DNA of 64,000 nt from Gracilimonas sp040904925. Lineage in GTDB: Bacteria > Bacteroidota > Rhodothermia > Balneolales > Balneolaceae. Shown piece by piece: positions 35,092 to 44,871 of this stretch. Below the pieces are notes generated by a model that was not told the DNA's origin, made no database searches, and saw nothing but the letters and a program-made list of their open reading frames with translations. Position numbers and translations under genes: made by a program. Position 1 is the stretch's first letter; each line of letters begins with the position of its first letter. The stretch spans positions 1 through 64,000 of the forward strand of contig JBBDSP010000012.1 of the NCBI GenBank assembly GCA_040904925.1, in the 5' to 3' direction.

Positions 35092-36426
35092 TTGGAAAAA
35101 TTGTATAGCAGGATTAAAAAGGTCTTCAGCGGTGAAGAAATCCGTAAGTATTTTTTCAATACTTCATGGATGATGGGAGAAAAAGTAATAGCCATTATTT
35201 TATCAATGATTACAAGCATATTCGTGGCAAGGTATTTGGGCCCGGAAGACTTTGGTATTCTCTCGTATGCAGTTTCCTTGTCATCTTTATTTGCAATTTC
35301 CACCCACATGGGACTTAGTGGATTGGCTGTGCGTGAGATGGTTAACAAGCCAGATGAGACTGAAGAATTGATGGGGAGTATATTTGGGATCAAATTTATT
35401 GGGGCTTTCATAGCTTTATTTAGTTACTTGGTTTTCATCTCATTGACGGGCGACAGAAGTTCAACAGAATATTGGGTGCTCATTCTAATATCCATCACTA
35501 TTTTTCTCAAGCCCTTTGAGGTTTTTGACTATTGGTTTCAGGCAAAAGTTAAAGCGAAGTATTCATCCATTGTAAGATCTGTTTCTTCTATAATTGTATC
35601 CATATTAAAGATTACTTTAGTAATTATTTCTGCAGGTTTATTAGAGTTCGCTTCTACGTATATAGTACAAACCATACTGGTTATTTCATTGTTTACATAC
35701 TTTTTTATTAAAAAAGCGGATTCGTCCATAAAAAAATGGAAGTTTGAATTTCAAAGGGTAAAAGAGTTATTAAGTGAGGGGTGGATGGTAATGTTAGGTG
35801 CCATTTTTGCAATAGTGTACCTTAAGATTGACCAAGTTATGATACGATGGCTTATTAGTGCGGAGGAAGTTGGAGTTTATTCTGTTGCCGCAAGAATTTC
35901 TGAATCATGGTATTTTATTCCTACTATTATCGTCAGCTCTTTATTTCCAAAATTAATAGAGCTAAAAAGAGAAAGTCAGGAAAAATTTAGAAATAGACTG
36001 CAACAATTGTTCAACCTTCTATTTTTAATTGCATTGAGTTTAGCTGTAGTCATTTCGTTTATTGCCAAGCCATTAATAGTTGGACTTTATGGGGCTGAAT
36101 ACCAATATGCTTCACTTATTTTGCAGATTCATATATGGGCAGGAGTTTTTATATTTATGAGAGCTATTTTTAGTAAATGGGTTTTAGTGGAAGATGCCTT
36201 GGCTTTTTCACTTATTACACAAGGTTTTGGGGCTTTGGCAAATGTATTAACTAATATATTGCTTATTCCTGCTTATGGAGGAGTAGGTGCGGCTATTGCT
36301 ACAATTTTTTCATATGCAATGGCCTCATATATTGCGTTATTATTTTATAAAAAAAGCAGACCTATATTTTGGATGATGACGAAAGCGATTTTTTTTCCAT
36401 TTCAAATCCTCAAAAAGATCAAATGA
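35092..36426 (+). CDS. Polysaccharide flippase (Wzx/RfbX family)
   Basis: A 444-residue, twelve-to-fourteen-helix membrane protein of the MOP superfamily. SIFVARYLGPEDFGILSYAV (about 42-61) is the characteristic N-terminal segment of O-antigen/polysaccharide translocases, which flip lipid-linked repeat units across the inner membrane. The start used is TTG 35092, with an AGGAG at 35074-35078 that is somewhat far (13 nt); MMGEKVIAI at about residue 24 is a later alternative. First gene of a surface-polysaccharide cluster whose base composition is more AT-rich than the flanking housekeeping genes, a common sign of transfer. Confidence 0.92.
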   Translation: MEKLYSRIKKVFSGEEIRKYFFNTSWMMGEKVIAIILSMITSIFVARYLGPEDFGILSYAVSLSSLFAISTHMGLSGLAVREMVNKPDETEELMGSIFGIKFIGAFIALFSYLVFISLTGDRSSTEYWVLILISITIFLKPFEVFDYWFQAKVKAKYSSIVRSVSSIIVSILKITLVIISAGLLEFASTYIVQTILVISLFTYFFIKKADSSIKKWKFEFQRVKELLSEGWMVMLGAIFAIVYLKIDQVMIRWLISAEEVGVYSVAARISESWYFIPTIIVSSLFPKLIELKRESQEKFRNRLQQLFNLLFLIALSLAVVISFIAKPLIVGLYGAEYQYASLILQIHIWAGVFIFMRAIFSKWVLVEDALAFSLITQGFGALANVLTNILLIPAYGGVGAAIATIFSYAMASYIALLFYKKSRPIFWMMTKAIFFPFQILKKIK

Positions 36427-37481
36427 TTCAATTATTAAAAAAGGCAAAGAGAGTTTTTGATCAAATTTTATTTGAAATCGATGCTTTTTTGGTTTGGGTT
36501 TTTTACCACAATAAAATTTTGGCAAACTTATACTATATTTTTTTCTCGACAAGCTTTTTCAGAGAACACAGGGCTGTATTGGCTGGAAAGGCTAATTATA
36601 TTAAAGATCTAAAATCGAAAAAATCTAGCTACTATCTTCTTGTTAGGAATACTCATAGAATTGAAAAAGGGTTATTGATGAAGCCAAGAAGACCGGTTTT
36701 TGCCAAAAGATATATTGAAGAGACTGTTGATAGCTTTGAAAAGATTTGGTTAACAACCACCGATGTAAATAATGAACAACTTTATTGGTTCAAGGATGTA
36801 CTGAATGAGTATTTCAATGTGGCGGGTGAAGATGAATTAATAGATGCCCAAGCAAAAAAATTTAGAAGAATACTAAATGAAAAGAAATTAATGAAAGACA
36901 GGACATCTACATCTGTGCCATATAAAAGAAGCCAGGATTCTACTGTTTCTTATGAAGATTTTTATCATTTAACGCTCCAGCGCAGGTCTGTACGATGGTT
37001 CCTGGAAAAAAAAGTTCCAAGAGAATTAATAGATAAAGCAATTCTTGCGGCCTCACAAGCTCCAAGCGCCTGTAATCGTCAGCCTTTTTACTACAAAGTT
37101 ATAGATGACCCAACTTTGTTAAAAGAGGTAGTGAATTATCCTATGGGAACTGTTGGATATTCTCACTCTATTAAAACATTTATAATAGTGGTTGGTAATT
37201 TGGACGCTTATTTCAGTGAAAGAGACAGGCATTTGATATACATAGATGCATCTTTAGCAAATATGAATTTAATGTTGGCCTTAGAAACATTAGGGCTAAG
37301 CAGCTGTCCTATTAATTGGCCAGATATTGAAAAACGTGAGAAGATGATGGACAAGTTTTTGAAGCTTAAACCGTATCAAAGACCCATAATGTGTTTAGGT
37401 GTAGGATATCCTGATCCTGAAGGAATGGTAGCCTATTCAGAAAAAAGAAACCTGAAAGATCTAAGATCTTACAATTTGTAA
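36423..37481 (+). CDS. Nitroreductase-family protein of polysaccharide cluster
   Basis: A 352-residue protein begun at ATG 36423, which overlaps the flippase stop as ATGA; the longer frame starting inside the flippase is rejected. The C-terminal half (about 165-350) is a nitroreductase fold: LQRRSVRWFLEKKVPRELID, AASQAPSACNRQPFYYKV, and a late LGLSSCPINWPD. The N-terminal 150 residues are helical and charged, with no recognised domain. Nitroreductase-like FMN proteins often sit beside polysaccharide pyruvyl transferases, as here, but the redox step they perform in glycan synthesis is not known. Confidence 0.85.
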   Translation: MIQLLKKAKRVFDQILFEIDAFLVWVFYHNKILANLYYIFFSTSFFREHRAVLAGKANYIKDLKSKKSSYYLLVRNTHRIEKGLLMKPRRPVFAKRYIEETVDSFEKIWLTTTDVNNEQLYWFKDVLNEYFNVAGEDELIDAQAKKFRRILNEKKLMKDRTSTSVPYKRSQDSTVSYEDFYHLTLQRRSVRWFLEKKVPRELIDKAILAASQAPSACNRQPFYYKVIDDPTLLKEVVNYPMGTVGYSHSIKTFIIVVGNLDAYFSERDRHLIYIDASLANMNLMLALETLGLSSCPINWPDIEKREKMMDKFLKLKPYQRPIMCLGVGYPDPEGMVAYSEKRNLKDLRSYNL

Positions 37482-37486
37482 ATTAT

Positions 37487-38617
37487 ATGATCATAGAAAT
37501 AAGAGGGGCCCAAACAACAAATAAAGGAGCTGAACTTATGCTCCTGTCGGTTATTAAAGAAATAACCTATAGAATGCCGGAAAAGAATATCACTTTTGCC
37601 GTTGAGCCAAGTTCCAACTTTTCATATTCGAAGAGAGTCGAATATAAACTTTTGGCAGTTCCCCGTTATGGATTTAAAATATTAACCTTGAAAGGTTTGG
37701 TCAAATTCCTTCCCGAAAGAATCAGGACGGACTTTGGGATTATTAGCGAGAATGATATCGATGCAGTTATAGATGTTTCTGGTTTTAGATATGGTGATTT
37801 TTGGGGCTTAGAGGAAATGCAGATCGGAATAACAGACGCCATAAAAAAATGGAGAAAAAAGGGATTGAAAGTAATTCTTCTCCCACAAGCATTTGGTCCG
37901 TTCGAAAAAAAAAGGATGAAAAAAGAAGCCTTGAAAATTCTTCGATATGCAAATCTCATCTGTGCTAGAGATGAAGAATCGTATAAGCATTTTAATTGTA
38001 TTGAAACAGGCTTAGAGAAGAGAAACTTATTTCAATTTCCTGATTTCACTCCATCAATCACAATAGAGGAAAAGTATGTAAAGTTTGAGGATCATGTTTT
38101 GATAATCCCAAATTCAAAGATGTTGAAGAAAAGTAAAAACTATATTAATTATCTGGCAGAGCTTGTTGAATATCTGAAAGATAAAAAGCTGAATTTCGCT
38201 TTTTTGATCCATGCTGGCAAGTCTGATTATAACATTGCCAAGAAGGTTGTTGAGAAAACAGGTATAAATACTGAAATTATCTGGGAGAATGATCCGATTG
38301 AAACAAAGAAAGTTATTAATAGTTCCTTTCTCGTAATAGCCTCAAGGTTCCATGGACTGATTAGTGGCTTATCTCAGGGAATTCCTACAATATCAACCAG
38401 CTGGTCGCATAAATATGAAAAAGTACTTGAAGAGTATGAATGCAAAAAAATTGGTCTTGTAGAAGATTTGGAAGACTTTAGTAAAACCAGAGAAAAAATT
38501 GAATTTATGTTCAGTGAATATGAAAAAATTCAAAATCTAATTAAAGATAAGTCAGAAGACCAAAAAAGAAAGATTGATGAGATGTGGAATAAAGTAATAG
38601 ACATTCTTAATCAGTAA
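37487..38617 (+). CDS. Polysaccharide pyruvyl transferase family protein
   Basis: A 376-residue GT-B-like enzyme of the CsaB/WcaK family, which adds pyruvate ketals to sugars of surface polymers. It opens MIIEIRGAQTTNKGAELMLL, the usual 'N-K-G-D/A' entry, and shows VILLPQAFGPFEKK, ANLICARDEESYKHF and the C-terminal donor-site region ASRFHGLISGLSQGIPTIS. It begins 5 nt after the nitroreductase-like gene, so both are cotranscribed. A negative charge added as ketal pyruvate would alter cell-surface binding. Lysine-rich C-terminus. Confidence 0.92.
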   Translation: MIIEIRGAQTTNKGAELMLLSVIKEITYRMPEKNITFAVEPSSNFSYSKRVEYKLLAVPRYGFKILTLKGLVKFLPERIRTDFGIISENDIDAVIDVSGFRYGDFWGLEEMQIGITDAIKKWRKKGLKVILLPQAFGPFEKKRMKKEALKILRYANLICARDEESYKHFNCIETGLEKRNLFQFPDFTPSITIEEKYVKFEDHVLIIPNSKMLKKSKNYINYLAELVEYLKDKKLNFAFLIHAGKSDYNIAKKVVEKTGINTEIIWENDPIETKKVINSSFLVIASRFHGLISGLSQGIPTISTSWSHKYEKVLEEYECKKIGLVEDLEDFSKTREKIEFMFSEYEKIQNLIKDKSEDQKRKIDEMWNKVIDILNQ

Positions 38618-38661
38618 TAGACGTTATTTTCTCATGTAAAATTAATATACAAGGTTCAAAT

Positions 38662-39582
38662 CTATGATTTTTCTAAAAATCCCTGCAAGACCCAATAACG
38701 AAATTTAAGCAATGTGATTCCCTTGGCCGGTCTCAGTCCAAGTGTGTACACAATCAATAATGCCAGGCTAACAAAGGTTTTAAAAAGCTCATTCAAGAAA
38801 TGATTGAGGGTTCTTTTTGTAGAACCATGCACTTCGATTGCAATGCTTTTACCTAAGCCGTTAGCTTGCCTTTTAATGTAAGAGAGGGTTAGCCTTTCTG
38901 CTCCAATTCTGTGATATAAAGTTGTATTCGGTAGATAAAGAATAGGTTCATTTTCGGATTTTATACGATTGAATAGATCTTTTTCCTCATTAGAAGTTAA
39001 TTCTTCCCCTTTTCGCCCGAGGTAGGTATTAAAGATACCGGTTTTTAAAAAAATGGCTTTTCGAAAGCCCATATTTCCACCAAAAGGGTGTTTATTACTA
39101 GGATAAGGTTTTATAGAGTTGCCGAGATTATGGTGCCCAAAAAGGGTCAGTAAAAAATGTGAAACCCAGTTTGGTTTTTTTGTATCAAAGCGAACAATGA
39201 TTTTACCACCCGCTGCTTTATAGTCGGGATAAGTTTTAAAAAAATGGAGCCAATTTTTTAAAAAGTTTTTGGTCAGTGACACATCATCATCCAAAAAAAC
39301 AATATTCTCGGATTTTGATTCTGAAATACCACGGTTTCTGGCATATGAGAGTCCTTGTTCTCTTTCTTTACAATAGCTTAATATAAAATTATCTGTTTTT
39401 GTGGAATCTCTATGCTTTTGAAAAATGGAGTAAGTATTATCAGTAGAGTTGTTGTCAACCACTAAAATTTCAATAATCTGGCTATATGTTTTTTGTTGGA
39501 GGATAGATTGCAGCGTATCGTCAAGATAATGTGCACGATTAAAAGTGCAGATAATAAAAGTTATATTAGGTATTGATTCCAT
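38662..39582 (-). CDS. Family 2 glycosyltransferase
   Basis: A 306-residue GT-A enzyme. ITFIICTFNRAHYLDDTLQS (about 7-26) is the nucleotide-sugar entry strand, LVVDNNSTDNTY follows, and VFLDDDVSLTKNF holds the DxD metal site. GKRGEELTSNEEKDLFNRI-like acidic catalytic residues (ED in the SNEEKDL region) come later; a hydrophobic C-terminal segment (about 265-283) suggests membrane association. Convergent with the pyruvyl transferase gene and divergent from the next glycosyltransferase. Donor and acceptor unknown. Confidence 0.9.
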   Translation of the reverse strand: MESIPNITFIICTFNRAHYLDDTLQSILQQKTYSQIIEILVVDNNSTDNTYSIFQKHRDSTKTDNFILSYCKEREQGLSYARNRGISESKSENIVFLDDDVSLTKNFLKNWLHFFKTYPDYKAAGGKIIVRFDTKKPNWVSHFLLTLFGHHNLGNSIKPYPSNKHPFGGNMGFRKAIFLKTGIFNTYLGRKGEELTSNEEKDLFNRIKSENEPILYLPNTTLYHRIGAERLTLSYIKRQANGLGKSIAIEVHGSTKRTLNHFLNELFKTFVSLALLIVYTLGLRPAKGITLLKFRYWVLQGFLEKS

Positions 39583-39665
39583 ACTGAGTTTTTGATGATC
39601 ACTAATTTTGAAAACATTTTTTGTTTCAAAGAAAAATGCCCCGAATAATACGACAATAAAAATTT

Positions 39666-40493
39666 ATGTACGATATTCCATTGGTTTCAGCGATAGTCAC
39701 AACTCAAAATAGAAAAGAGTTGTTGAAAAGAGCCCTGAATTCTGTAAAAAAACAGACCTATCCAAATATTGAGTTAATAGTTATTGATGATGCTTCGGAT
39801 GAGTCAGTTAAAGAGATCATTGACCCATATACCGCACACATGAAGGTTATTTTACATAGAAATAAGGTTTCGCAAGGGGCATGTATTTCCCGAAATAAAG
39901 GAATTGAACTGGCATCGGGAAAATTTGTGGCAGGCTTGGATGATGATGATGAGTGGACTGATCAAAGAATAGAAAAATTAGTGGGCTCCTATTCGGAGGA
40001 ATTTGCTTTTGTTACCTCAGACGTACTGCACGTATATGAGAACGCGAAACTTGTATGGAAGAAAAAAGCCGTTATTACTTTTGATGCACTGTTATTTTCA
40101 AATCAAGTGGGAAACCAAGGGTTGATAGAAAGGGACAGGCTTCTGGCTGTTGGAGGATTCGATGAATCACTAAAAGCGGCACAGGATTATGATCTTTGGG
40201 TTCGTTTATGTAAAACATATGGCAACATAAAAAATGTGCAAGAGACCCTTCAAAAAGTTTATTTAAGTCACGGTGGTGCACAGATCACGAATTCAAAAAA
40301 TCAGCTTAAGGGATATTTGCAATTCTATAAAAAACATAAGCAACTGATGAGCCGAAAACAGAGAAAATATCAGTTATTTAATATTCGAAAAGTTACAGGG
40401 AAGGTTCAAGGCATCACAGATATTTTGGGTTGGGTCCCGAAAGAATTCTTATTGAAAGAGCTGAAGGTTTTTTTATTAAGGAGGCTTTTATGA
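39666..40493 (+). CDS. Family 2 glycosyltransferase
   Basis: A 275-residue GT-A enzyme: VSAIVTTQNRKELLKRALNS at the start, IELIVIDDASDESVKEI, and GKFVAGLDDDDEWTDQRI with the DxD metal-binding site; later GGFDESLKAAQDYDLWVRL, the catalytic-base and acceptor region. Typical of enzymes building capsular or O-antigen repeat units. Its stop overlaps the following sulfotransferase start (ATGA), showing translational coupling. Specific sugar not deducible. Confidence 0.92.
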   Translation: MYDIPLVSAIVTTQNRKELLKRALNSVKKQTYPNIELIVIDDASDESVKEIIDPYTAHMKVILHRNKVSQGACISRNKGIELASGKFVAGLDDDDEWTDQRIEKLVGSYSEEFAFVTSDVLHVYENAKLVWKKKAVITFDALLFSNQVGNQGLIERDRLLAVGGFDESLKAAQDYDLWVRLCKTYGNIKNVQETLQKVYLSHGGAQITNSKNQLKGYLQFYKKHKQLMSRKQRKYQLFNIRKVTGKVQGITDILGWVPKEFLLKELKVFLLRRLL

Positions 40494-41254
40494 ATCGTTT
40501 ACTTGAAGAATTTGTATTGGGGGTACGCTACGCATTTCGCCGTTTGGGGTTATCAGGTTACCAGATCCACCAAATAATTTTAAAAGAGCAAGGCTTGATC
40601 TATATTCCCATTCCTAAGAATGCTTGTTCCTCAATGAAGGATTCGTTGTATTTATTGGAGTTTGGCCATGAATTTGATACGAATTTACCAAAATTAAAGC
40701 AGTATAAGTCACATCATGATTATTTTCTAAAGAGGGCGAATGCGTTTACGGGAAAATACCAACTGAATCAAAAAAAAGACTATACACGAATCGCAATTAT
40801 TCGGGAACCTATTGAACGTTTTATTTCCTGCTACAGAAATCGAGTGATTGATCTGGAAGATTTAGCTCATGATATAAATGAACTAAGGATAGCAGGATTA
40901 GAGGTAAAACCGGATATCAATTCATTTGTTAAAAAGTTGGAGGTTTACAGGTCGGTTAACAAGGCAATTAATCACCACACTACTCCCCAATCTAATTTTT
41001 TGGGGCATACCATCGAATATCTTGATCGCATATATACACTTGCAGACATAGAAGAACTTCAACAATTACTTCAAAGTTACAAGCCTGATCTGAAATTCTA
41101 CAAACGAAAATCGGGGGGCACAAGTGTAAAACTTGGCGAGCTATCAAGGGAATCGCTGCATAAATTATTCGACTTTTATGCTGAGGATTACAATTTATTC
41201 TCTAAATATTTTTCACCTGAAGATATTTTTCAAGAGCTTAAGAAAATCAACTAA
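40490..41254 (+). CDS. Sulfotransferase-2-like (carbohydrate sulfotransferase) protein
   Basis: A 254-residue protein started at ATG 40490, which overlaps the upstream stop and has an AAGGAGG at 40478-40484 five nt before it. YIPIPKNACSSMKDSLYLLE is the 5'-phosphosulfate-binding loop of PAPS-using sulfotransferases and IREPIERFISCYRNRV the 3'-phosphate-binding region. It probably sulfates the polysaccharide made by the cluster, a trait frequent in marine bacteria. No PAPS synthesis genes are in the window. Confidence 0.87.
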   Translation: MNRLLEEFVLGVRYAFRRLGLSGYQIHQIILKEQGLIYIPIPKNACSSMKDSLYLLEFGHEFDTNLPKLKQYKSHHDYFLKRANAFTGKYQLNQKKDYTRIAIIREPIERFISCYRNRVIDLEDLAHDINELRIAGLEVKPDINSFVKKLEVYRSVNKAINHHTTPQSNFLGHTIEYLDRIYTLADIEELQQLLQSYKPDLKFYKRKSGGTSVKLGELSRESLHKLFDFYAEDYNLFSKYFSPEDIFQELKKIN

Positions 41255-41257
41255 AGT

Positions 41258-43717
41258 TTATTGTCTTCTTCTCACCAAAGTAAAAATCCATAATCCTGCG
41301 AGAAATATCTGGAATCCCAAAGATACCCAGGCAAGAGTAACTCCAATTGAATAAGAGCTTGGCTCAAATCTTAGCTTAAGTTGATGCTCTCCAGATGGAA
41401 TTTCGAAACCACGAAGTATATAATTGGTTTTGTAGATAGGAATTTCTTCGCCGTTCAATTCAGCGATCCAGCCAGCCGGATAATAAATTTCACTAAGTAC
41501 TAAAAAGCCAGGTTTATCTCGTTCAATTTTGAGAGAAACTTCGGGCCCTGTATAGTTGGTAACCTGTATCGAAGAAGTAGAGTCGGTGGTAGAAGTAATA
41601 TTCTTGGAGGTCTCGACCAGAGCTGTTTGACTGAAATCAAGCTGCCCGGGGTTTAAATGTTCGAACGCTTCCACAGGATCCTGAACGGTTATCACTGAAT
41701 CCACAAAAAATGCTTTAGGTAATACGTTTATATTTTCATAAACGGTGCCTTTCTCGCTCTCAAAGACCGGCTCAAATCCTGGAAGTTGTAACCCTCTTGA
41801 ATAGGTCAGGTACTTGACATTCAGTAAGTTAAGTAACTCAATATTGAAGTTTCGACTTTGGACATCAAGGGGCCCCCCGTTATACATCACATCTTGAATT
41901 ATACTAAGCTTTGCTCCGGTATAACCTCCAATCTGAGGGTAAAAATAGGACGGAATGGCATTCCCATAAGGATTGTCCAATAAAGGAAATACCCGAAAAG
42001 GATACATGGTATCTTCAGATATATGCTCTTGAATAAAGGTATCGAGCTCTCTTCGCTGAGATTCGATATAACGTTCAGTGTCTATGTTTCCTGCAACAAT
42101 GACATCCTCAGGGATGTATCGTTTATCCACATTTAACAAGTCGAAACCGATAATTAGGATGAAACCAAAAAAAGCAGCTGAAAGTGGAATTGTTTTGGTG
42201 AATGAGACATAAATCAATCCAACACCCAAGACCAGTATGATGGCAAAGCGCATCATGTCAGTTTTAGCTTTCTCTTCGCGCTGAGGTACTAGTTCAGTAT
42301 TTACATAACTCTGAGCTCTGCGTTGTACTTGTGGATTATCCGGGCTGAGTTGATTTTGCTGTGCGATCTGAGTGGCAATGTTATAAGCTTCTCCGGGTTT
42401 GGTAAAATCTGAGGTGTTGATCTGAACAAAGAGAAACACTGCTATGGCTCCGGAAAGTCCAATTGGTAGATAGAGTTTTTTGAGGTTGGTTTTTTCCTGA
42501 GAGACATAATTACTAAACCATTCGAGTCCATGAACTGAAACTACAGTAAAACAAAATGCGGTCAGTACCAGCCAGGTTTCTGGAGCTCGAAATTTGTCAA
42601 ATAAAGGGATGTAGTCGAAAGCAAATTCATTTAGCAAGCGAAAATTCTCACCCCAAGCGAATAAGATTCCTAGCGCACCGGTAGCAAAAAAGATATACAT
42701 GGACTTGCTTCGCTCTCTGAATAACGCAAGTAAAATAAAGGGTAAGCTTAGCGCTCCCAAATAATGTGGACCCGAGGTAAACGATTTTGGCCCCCAATAA
42801 TCAGGAGAGGCTCCGCCAAAAATATTAGGCACAAAAAACGTCCAGGTTTCTTTTATCCCCTGGGACCACGCAAAAGCATAGCTGGTAGAAAGACCGGTAG
42901 AGTTATCTAAAGCGGACCCGCCACGAAGGCTATAATTAGAATATTCCTGAAGTGTAAACAGATTTTGTGCATGCCCAAACGCCCCAACAATTCCCGCCAA
43001 TATTAATAAAAGGGTGACTTTTGTCCATGCTTTTATCTCATTTTTTTTAAATGCATTCCAAGTGTCGAAGCCCCAAAGTATTACTATTAAATAGAAAAAA
43101 TAATAGGTTATTTGTGGGTGATTGGCACGTAACTCTAAAGTAAACGCTACTGAAAACAATAGTAGCCCTGAAAGAAGTTTTTGCTTTCTTGCAAGTAACC
43201 AATAGCCGGCAATTACCCACGGAATAAAGATCAGTGCAAAGAATTTTGTATTGTGTCCGGCTGCGATGATGATCGGAAGATAAGTAGTAAGCCCAAACAT
43301 CAAACTCCCGAACAATGAAGTAAGAGGCCTAAATCCCATAAGACTAAACAAAAAGTATAAACCTGAGAGCATAACCCAATACTGAACTGCAGGAAAAATG
43401 CTGTCAAAAGATCGTATAATATCATCCAAATGAGGCACTTGCCGGGCAGCTGAAACCACATAGGCCGGCATACCCGCAAACATATTGTTTACCCACAGAG
43501 GTTCGTCATCATATTTTTCTCGGTATTCAAAAACCGATTCAGTAGAAGCCCGCCACTGTGTAATGTCATGCCGCTGAAATTCTTTACCGCCGATGGTTGT
43601 GGCGGTAAAAAGAAAGAATGGAACCAAAAACAGGATCAGCAGCGCAACGATATGCTGGCGCGATTCCGGAAGCTTAGAAAAGAAATCTTGGTTGGAAGCA
43701 GAATGGCTTTCTGACAT
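41258..43717 (-). CDS. YfhO-family polytopic membrane protein
   Basis: An 819-residue inner-membrane protein with many hydrophobic helices (first at about 25-43) and a large extracytoplasmic region between about 540 and 785. YfhO relatives are GT-C-like glycosyltransferases or accessory proteins; B. subtilis YfhO glycosylates lipoteichoic acid. Features such as ITQWRASTESVFEYREKY and a C-terminal INVLPKAFFVDSVITVQDP are typical of the family. It lies head-on to the sulfotransferase gene and 8 nt upstream-linked to gatC, so it may be expressed with gatC rather than with the polysaccharide genes. Confidence 0.88.
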   Translation of the reverse strand: MSESHSASNQDFFSKLPESRQHIVALLILFLVPFFLFTATTIGGKEFQRHDITQWRASTESVFEYREKYDDEPLWVNNMFAGMPAYVVSAARQVPHLDDIIRSFDSIFPAVQYWVMLSGLYFLFSLMGFRPLTSLFGSLMFGLTTYLPIIIAAGHNTKFFALIFIPWVIAGYWLLARKQKLLSGLLLFSVAFTLELRANHPQITYYFFYLIVILWGFDTWNAFKKNEIKAWTKVTLLLILAGIVGAFGHAQNLFTLQEYSNYSLRGGSALDNSTGLSTSYAFAWSQGIKETWTFFVPNIFGGASPDYWGPKSFTSGPHYLGALSLPFILLALFRERSKSMYIFFATGALGILFAWGENFRLLNEFAFDYIPLFDKFRAPETWLVLTAFCFTVVSVHGLEWFSNYVSQEKTNLKKLYLPIGLSGAIAVFLFVQINTSDFTKPGEAYNIATQIAQQNQLSPDNPQVQRRAQSYVNTELVPQREEKAKTDMMRFAIILVLGVGLIYVSFTKTIPLSAAFFGFILIIGFDLLNVDKRYIPEDVIVAGNIDTERYIESQRRELDTFIQEHISEDTMYPFRVFPLLDNPYGNAIPSYFYPQIGGYTGAKLSIIQDVMYNGGPLDVQSRNFNIELLNLLNVKYLTYSRGLQLPGFEPVFESEKGTVYENINVLPKAFFVDSVITVQDPVEAFEHLNPGQLDFSQTALVETSKNITSTTDSTSSIQVTNYTGPEVSLKIERDKPGFLVLSEIYYPAGWIAELNGEEIPIYKTNYILRGFEIPSGEHQLKLRFEPSSYSIGVTLAWVSLGFQIFLAGLWIFTLVRRRQ

Positions 43718-43725
43718 AAGCGATT

Positions 43726-44013
43726 TTATTCAATTACTTTTGGCACACGGAAATAGTCACTGTCGGCATCAGGGGCGTTCTTTAATGCGTCTTCGTGTGA
43801 TAGTGGTTCTTTGGCCTCATCTTTTCGGAGCCGGCTGTCGAGATCGATTACGTGCTCGAGCGGTTCTACATTCTCGGTATCAACTTCATTAAGCTGATCC
43901 ATATAGCCGAGGATCTTATTCATATCCTTAGCAAAGGATTTTACTTCCTCATCATTCAGCTGCAATCGCGCAAGATTGGCAATGTATTGTACGTCTTTTT
44001 CGGTAACTGACAT
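43726..44013 (-). CDS. gatC: Asp-tRNA(Asn)/Glu-tRNA(Gln) amidotransferase subunit C
   Basis: A 95-residue small subunit of the GatCAB complex that amidates mischarged Glu-tRNA-Gln and/or Asp-tRNA-Asn. VTEKDVQYIANLARLQLNDE opens the protein, and the C-terminal segment ends DSDYFRVPKVIE, as in GatC. GatA and GatB are not in the window. Stop lies 8 nt before the YfhO-like gene on the same strand. Confidence 0.95.
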   Translation of the reverse strand: MSVTEKDVQYIANLARLQLNDEEVKSFAKDMNKILGYMDQLNEVDTENVEPLEHVIDLDSRLRKDEAKEPLSHEDALKNAPDADSDYFRVPKVIE

Positions 44014-44118
44014 AAACTTGTATATTTTTTATTAGGGCTGAATTTAAGAAACATTGAGTGAAAGATTAATCAGTTTTTGCAGATTGTTTTTTCTGCGTGA
44101 AACGCATCGCTCAATCCC

Positions 44119-44190
44119 AACTTCCCTGTTTTGTCCAACTTTTGTTCTCTCGCAGAGGAGCGCAGATGAATCGCAAAGTCGCGCAGATTA
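44119..44190. repeat. 72-bp dispersed repeat, copy A
   Basis: First of four related copies (also 44256-44327, 44872-44944, 45010-45081), all the same orientation. Shared words: AACTTCCCTGTTTTGTCCAA, TCTCGCAGAG and ATCGCAAAGTCGCGCAGATT. Copies are joined by 'TGCGTGAAACGCAT'-like linkers. The gene-free stretch 44014-44448 consists largely of this element. Confidence 0.85.
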
Positions 44191-44255
44191 TTTTTTTCTG
44201 TGGAACACAGCGTCTAACTCTGCGATACTCCGCGTGAAATTTATGGTTTGATTCC

Positions 44256-44327
44256 GACTTCCCTGTTTTGTTTAACCTTTATTGTCTCGCAGAGGTGCGC
44301 GGATGGATCGCAAAGTTGCGCAGATTG
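44256..44327. repeat. 72-bp dispersed repeat, copy B
   Basis: Second copy, on the left side of the GxxExxY gene; CTTCCCTGTTTTG, TGTCTCGCAGAGGTGCGC and ATCGCAAAGTTGCGCAGATT. Confidence 0.85.
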
Positions 44328-44448
44328 TTATTTTCTACGAAACTCATCGAGAACCCCAACCCCTGATTCTATCTTATCTTTTTCTCTCAGTTTTTTTGTT
44401 ACTCAGATAAGTGGAGAGTAGTATGTTTCAGAAAATCGGGGAATTCTT

Positions 44449-44826
44449 ATGCATGAAAATGATATTTCATATGCCATTCGGGGAGCGGCTTTTAAAGTTC
44501 ATACTACTCTTGGTCCCGGGCTACTTGAATCCGTTTATGAAACTGCCTTAGCTTATGAATTAAGAAATGAAGGACTTGACGTTTTAACTCAGTTAGGAGT
44601 ACCTGTGATTTACGAAGGGATTGAAATGGAGCAGGGTTTCAGGATGGATTTGCTGGTCCATCATAAAGTAATAGTAGAAATAAAATCTGTAGAAACACTT
44701 CTGCCTGTACATCATAAACAATTGCTAACATACCTAAAGCTATCAGATAAAAAGCTAGGCCTACTTATAAACTTTAATGTAAACTCTCTTCGAGAGTCAA
44801 TAGTCCGAATCGTAAATAATTTATAA
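44449..44826 (+). CDS. GxxExxY protein (PD-(D/E)XK-like)
   Basis: A 125-residue member of the GxxExxY family. The name motif is GLLESVY (residues 24-30), after GAAFKVHTTLGPG. Residues FRMDLLV (Asp67) and VEIKSVE (Glu77, Lys79) fit a PD-(D/E)XK nuclease core, and HKQLLTYLKL completes the signature. No function has been shown for the family, though it is very common in Bacteroidota-like and planctomycete genomes among intergenic repeats. Here it is bracketed by two repeat copies on each side and is not part of an operon. Confidence 0.93.
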   Translation: MHENDISYAIRGAAFKVHTTLGPGLLESVYETALAYELRNEGLDVLTQLGVPVIYEGIEMEQGFRMDLLVHHKVIVEIKSVETLLPVHHKQLLTYLKLSDKKLGLLINFNVNSLRESIVRIVNNL

Positions 44827-44871
44827 TCATGTATATCCACTAATCTTAGCGTGAAACGCATTCTCATTTAC

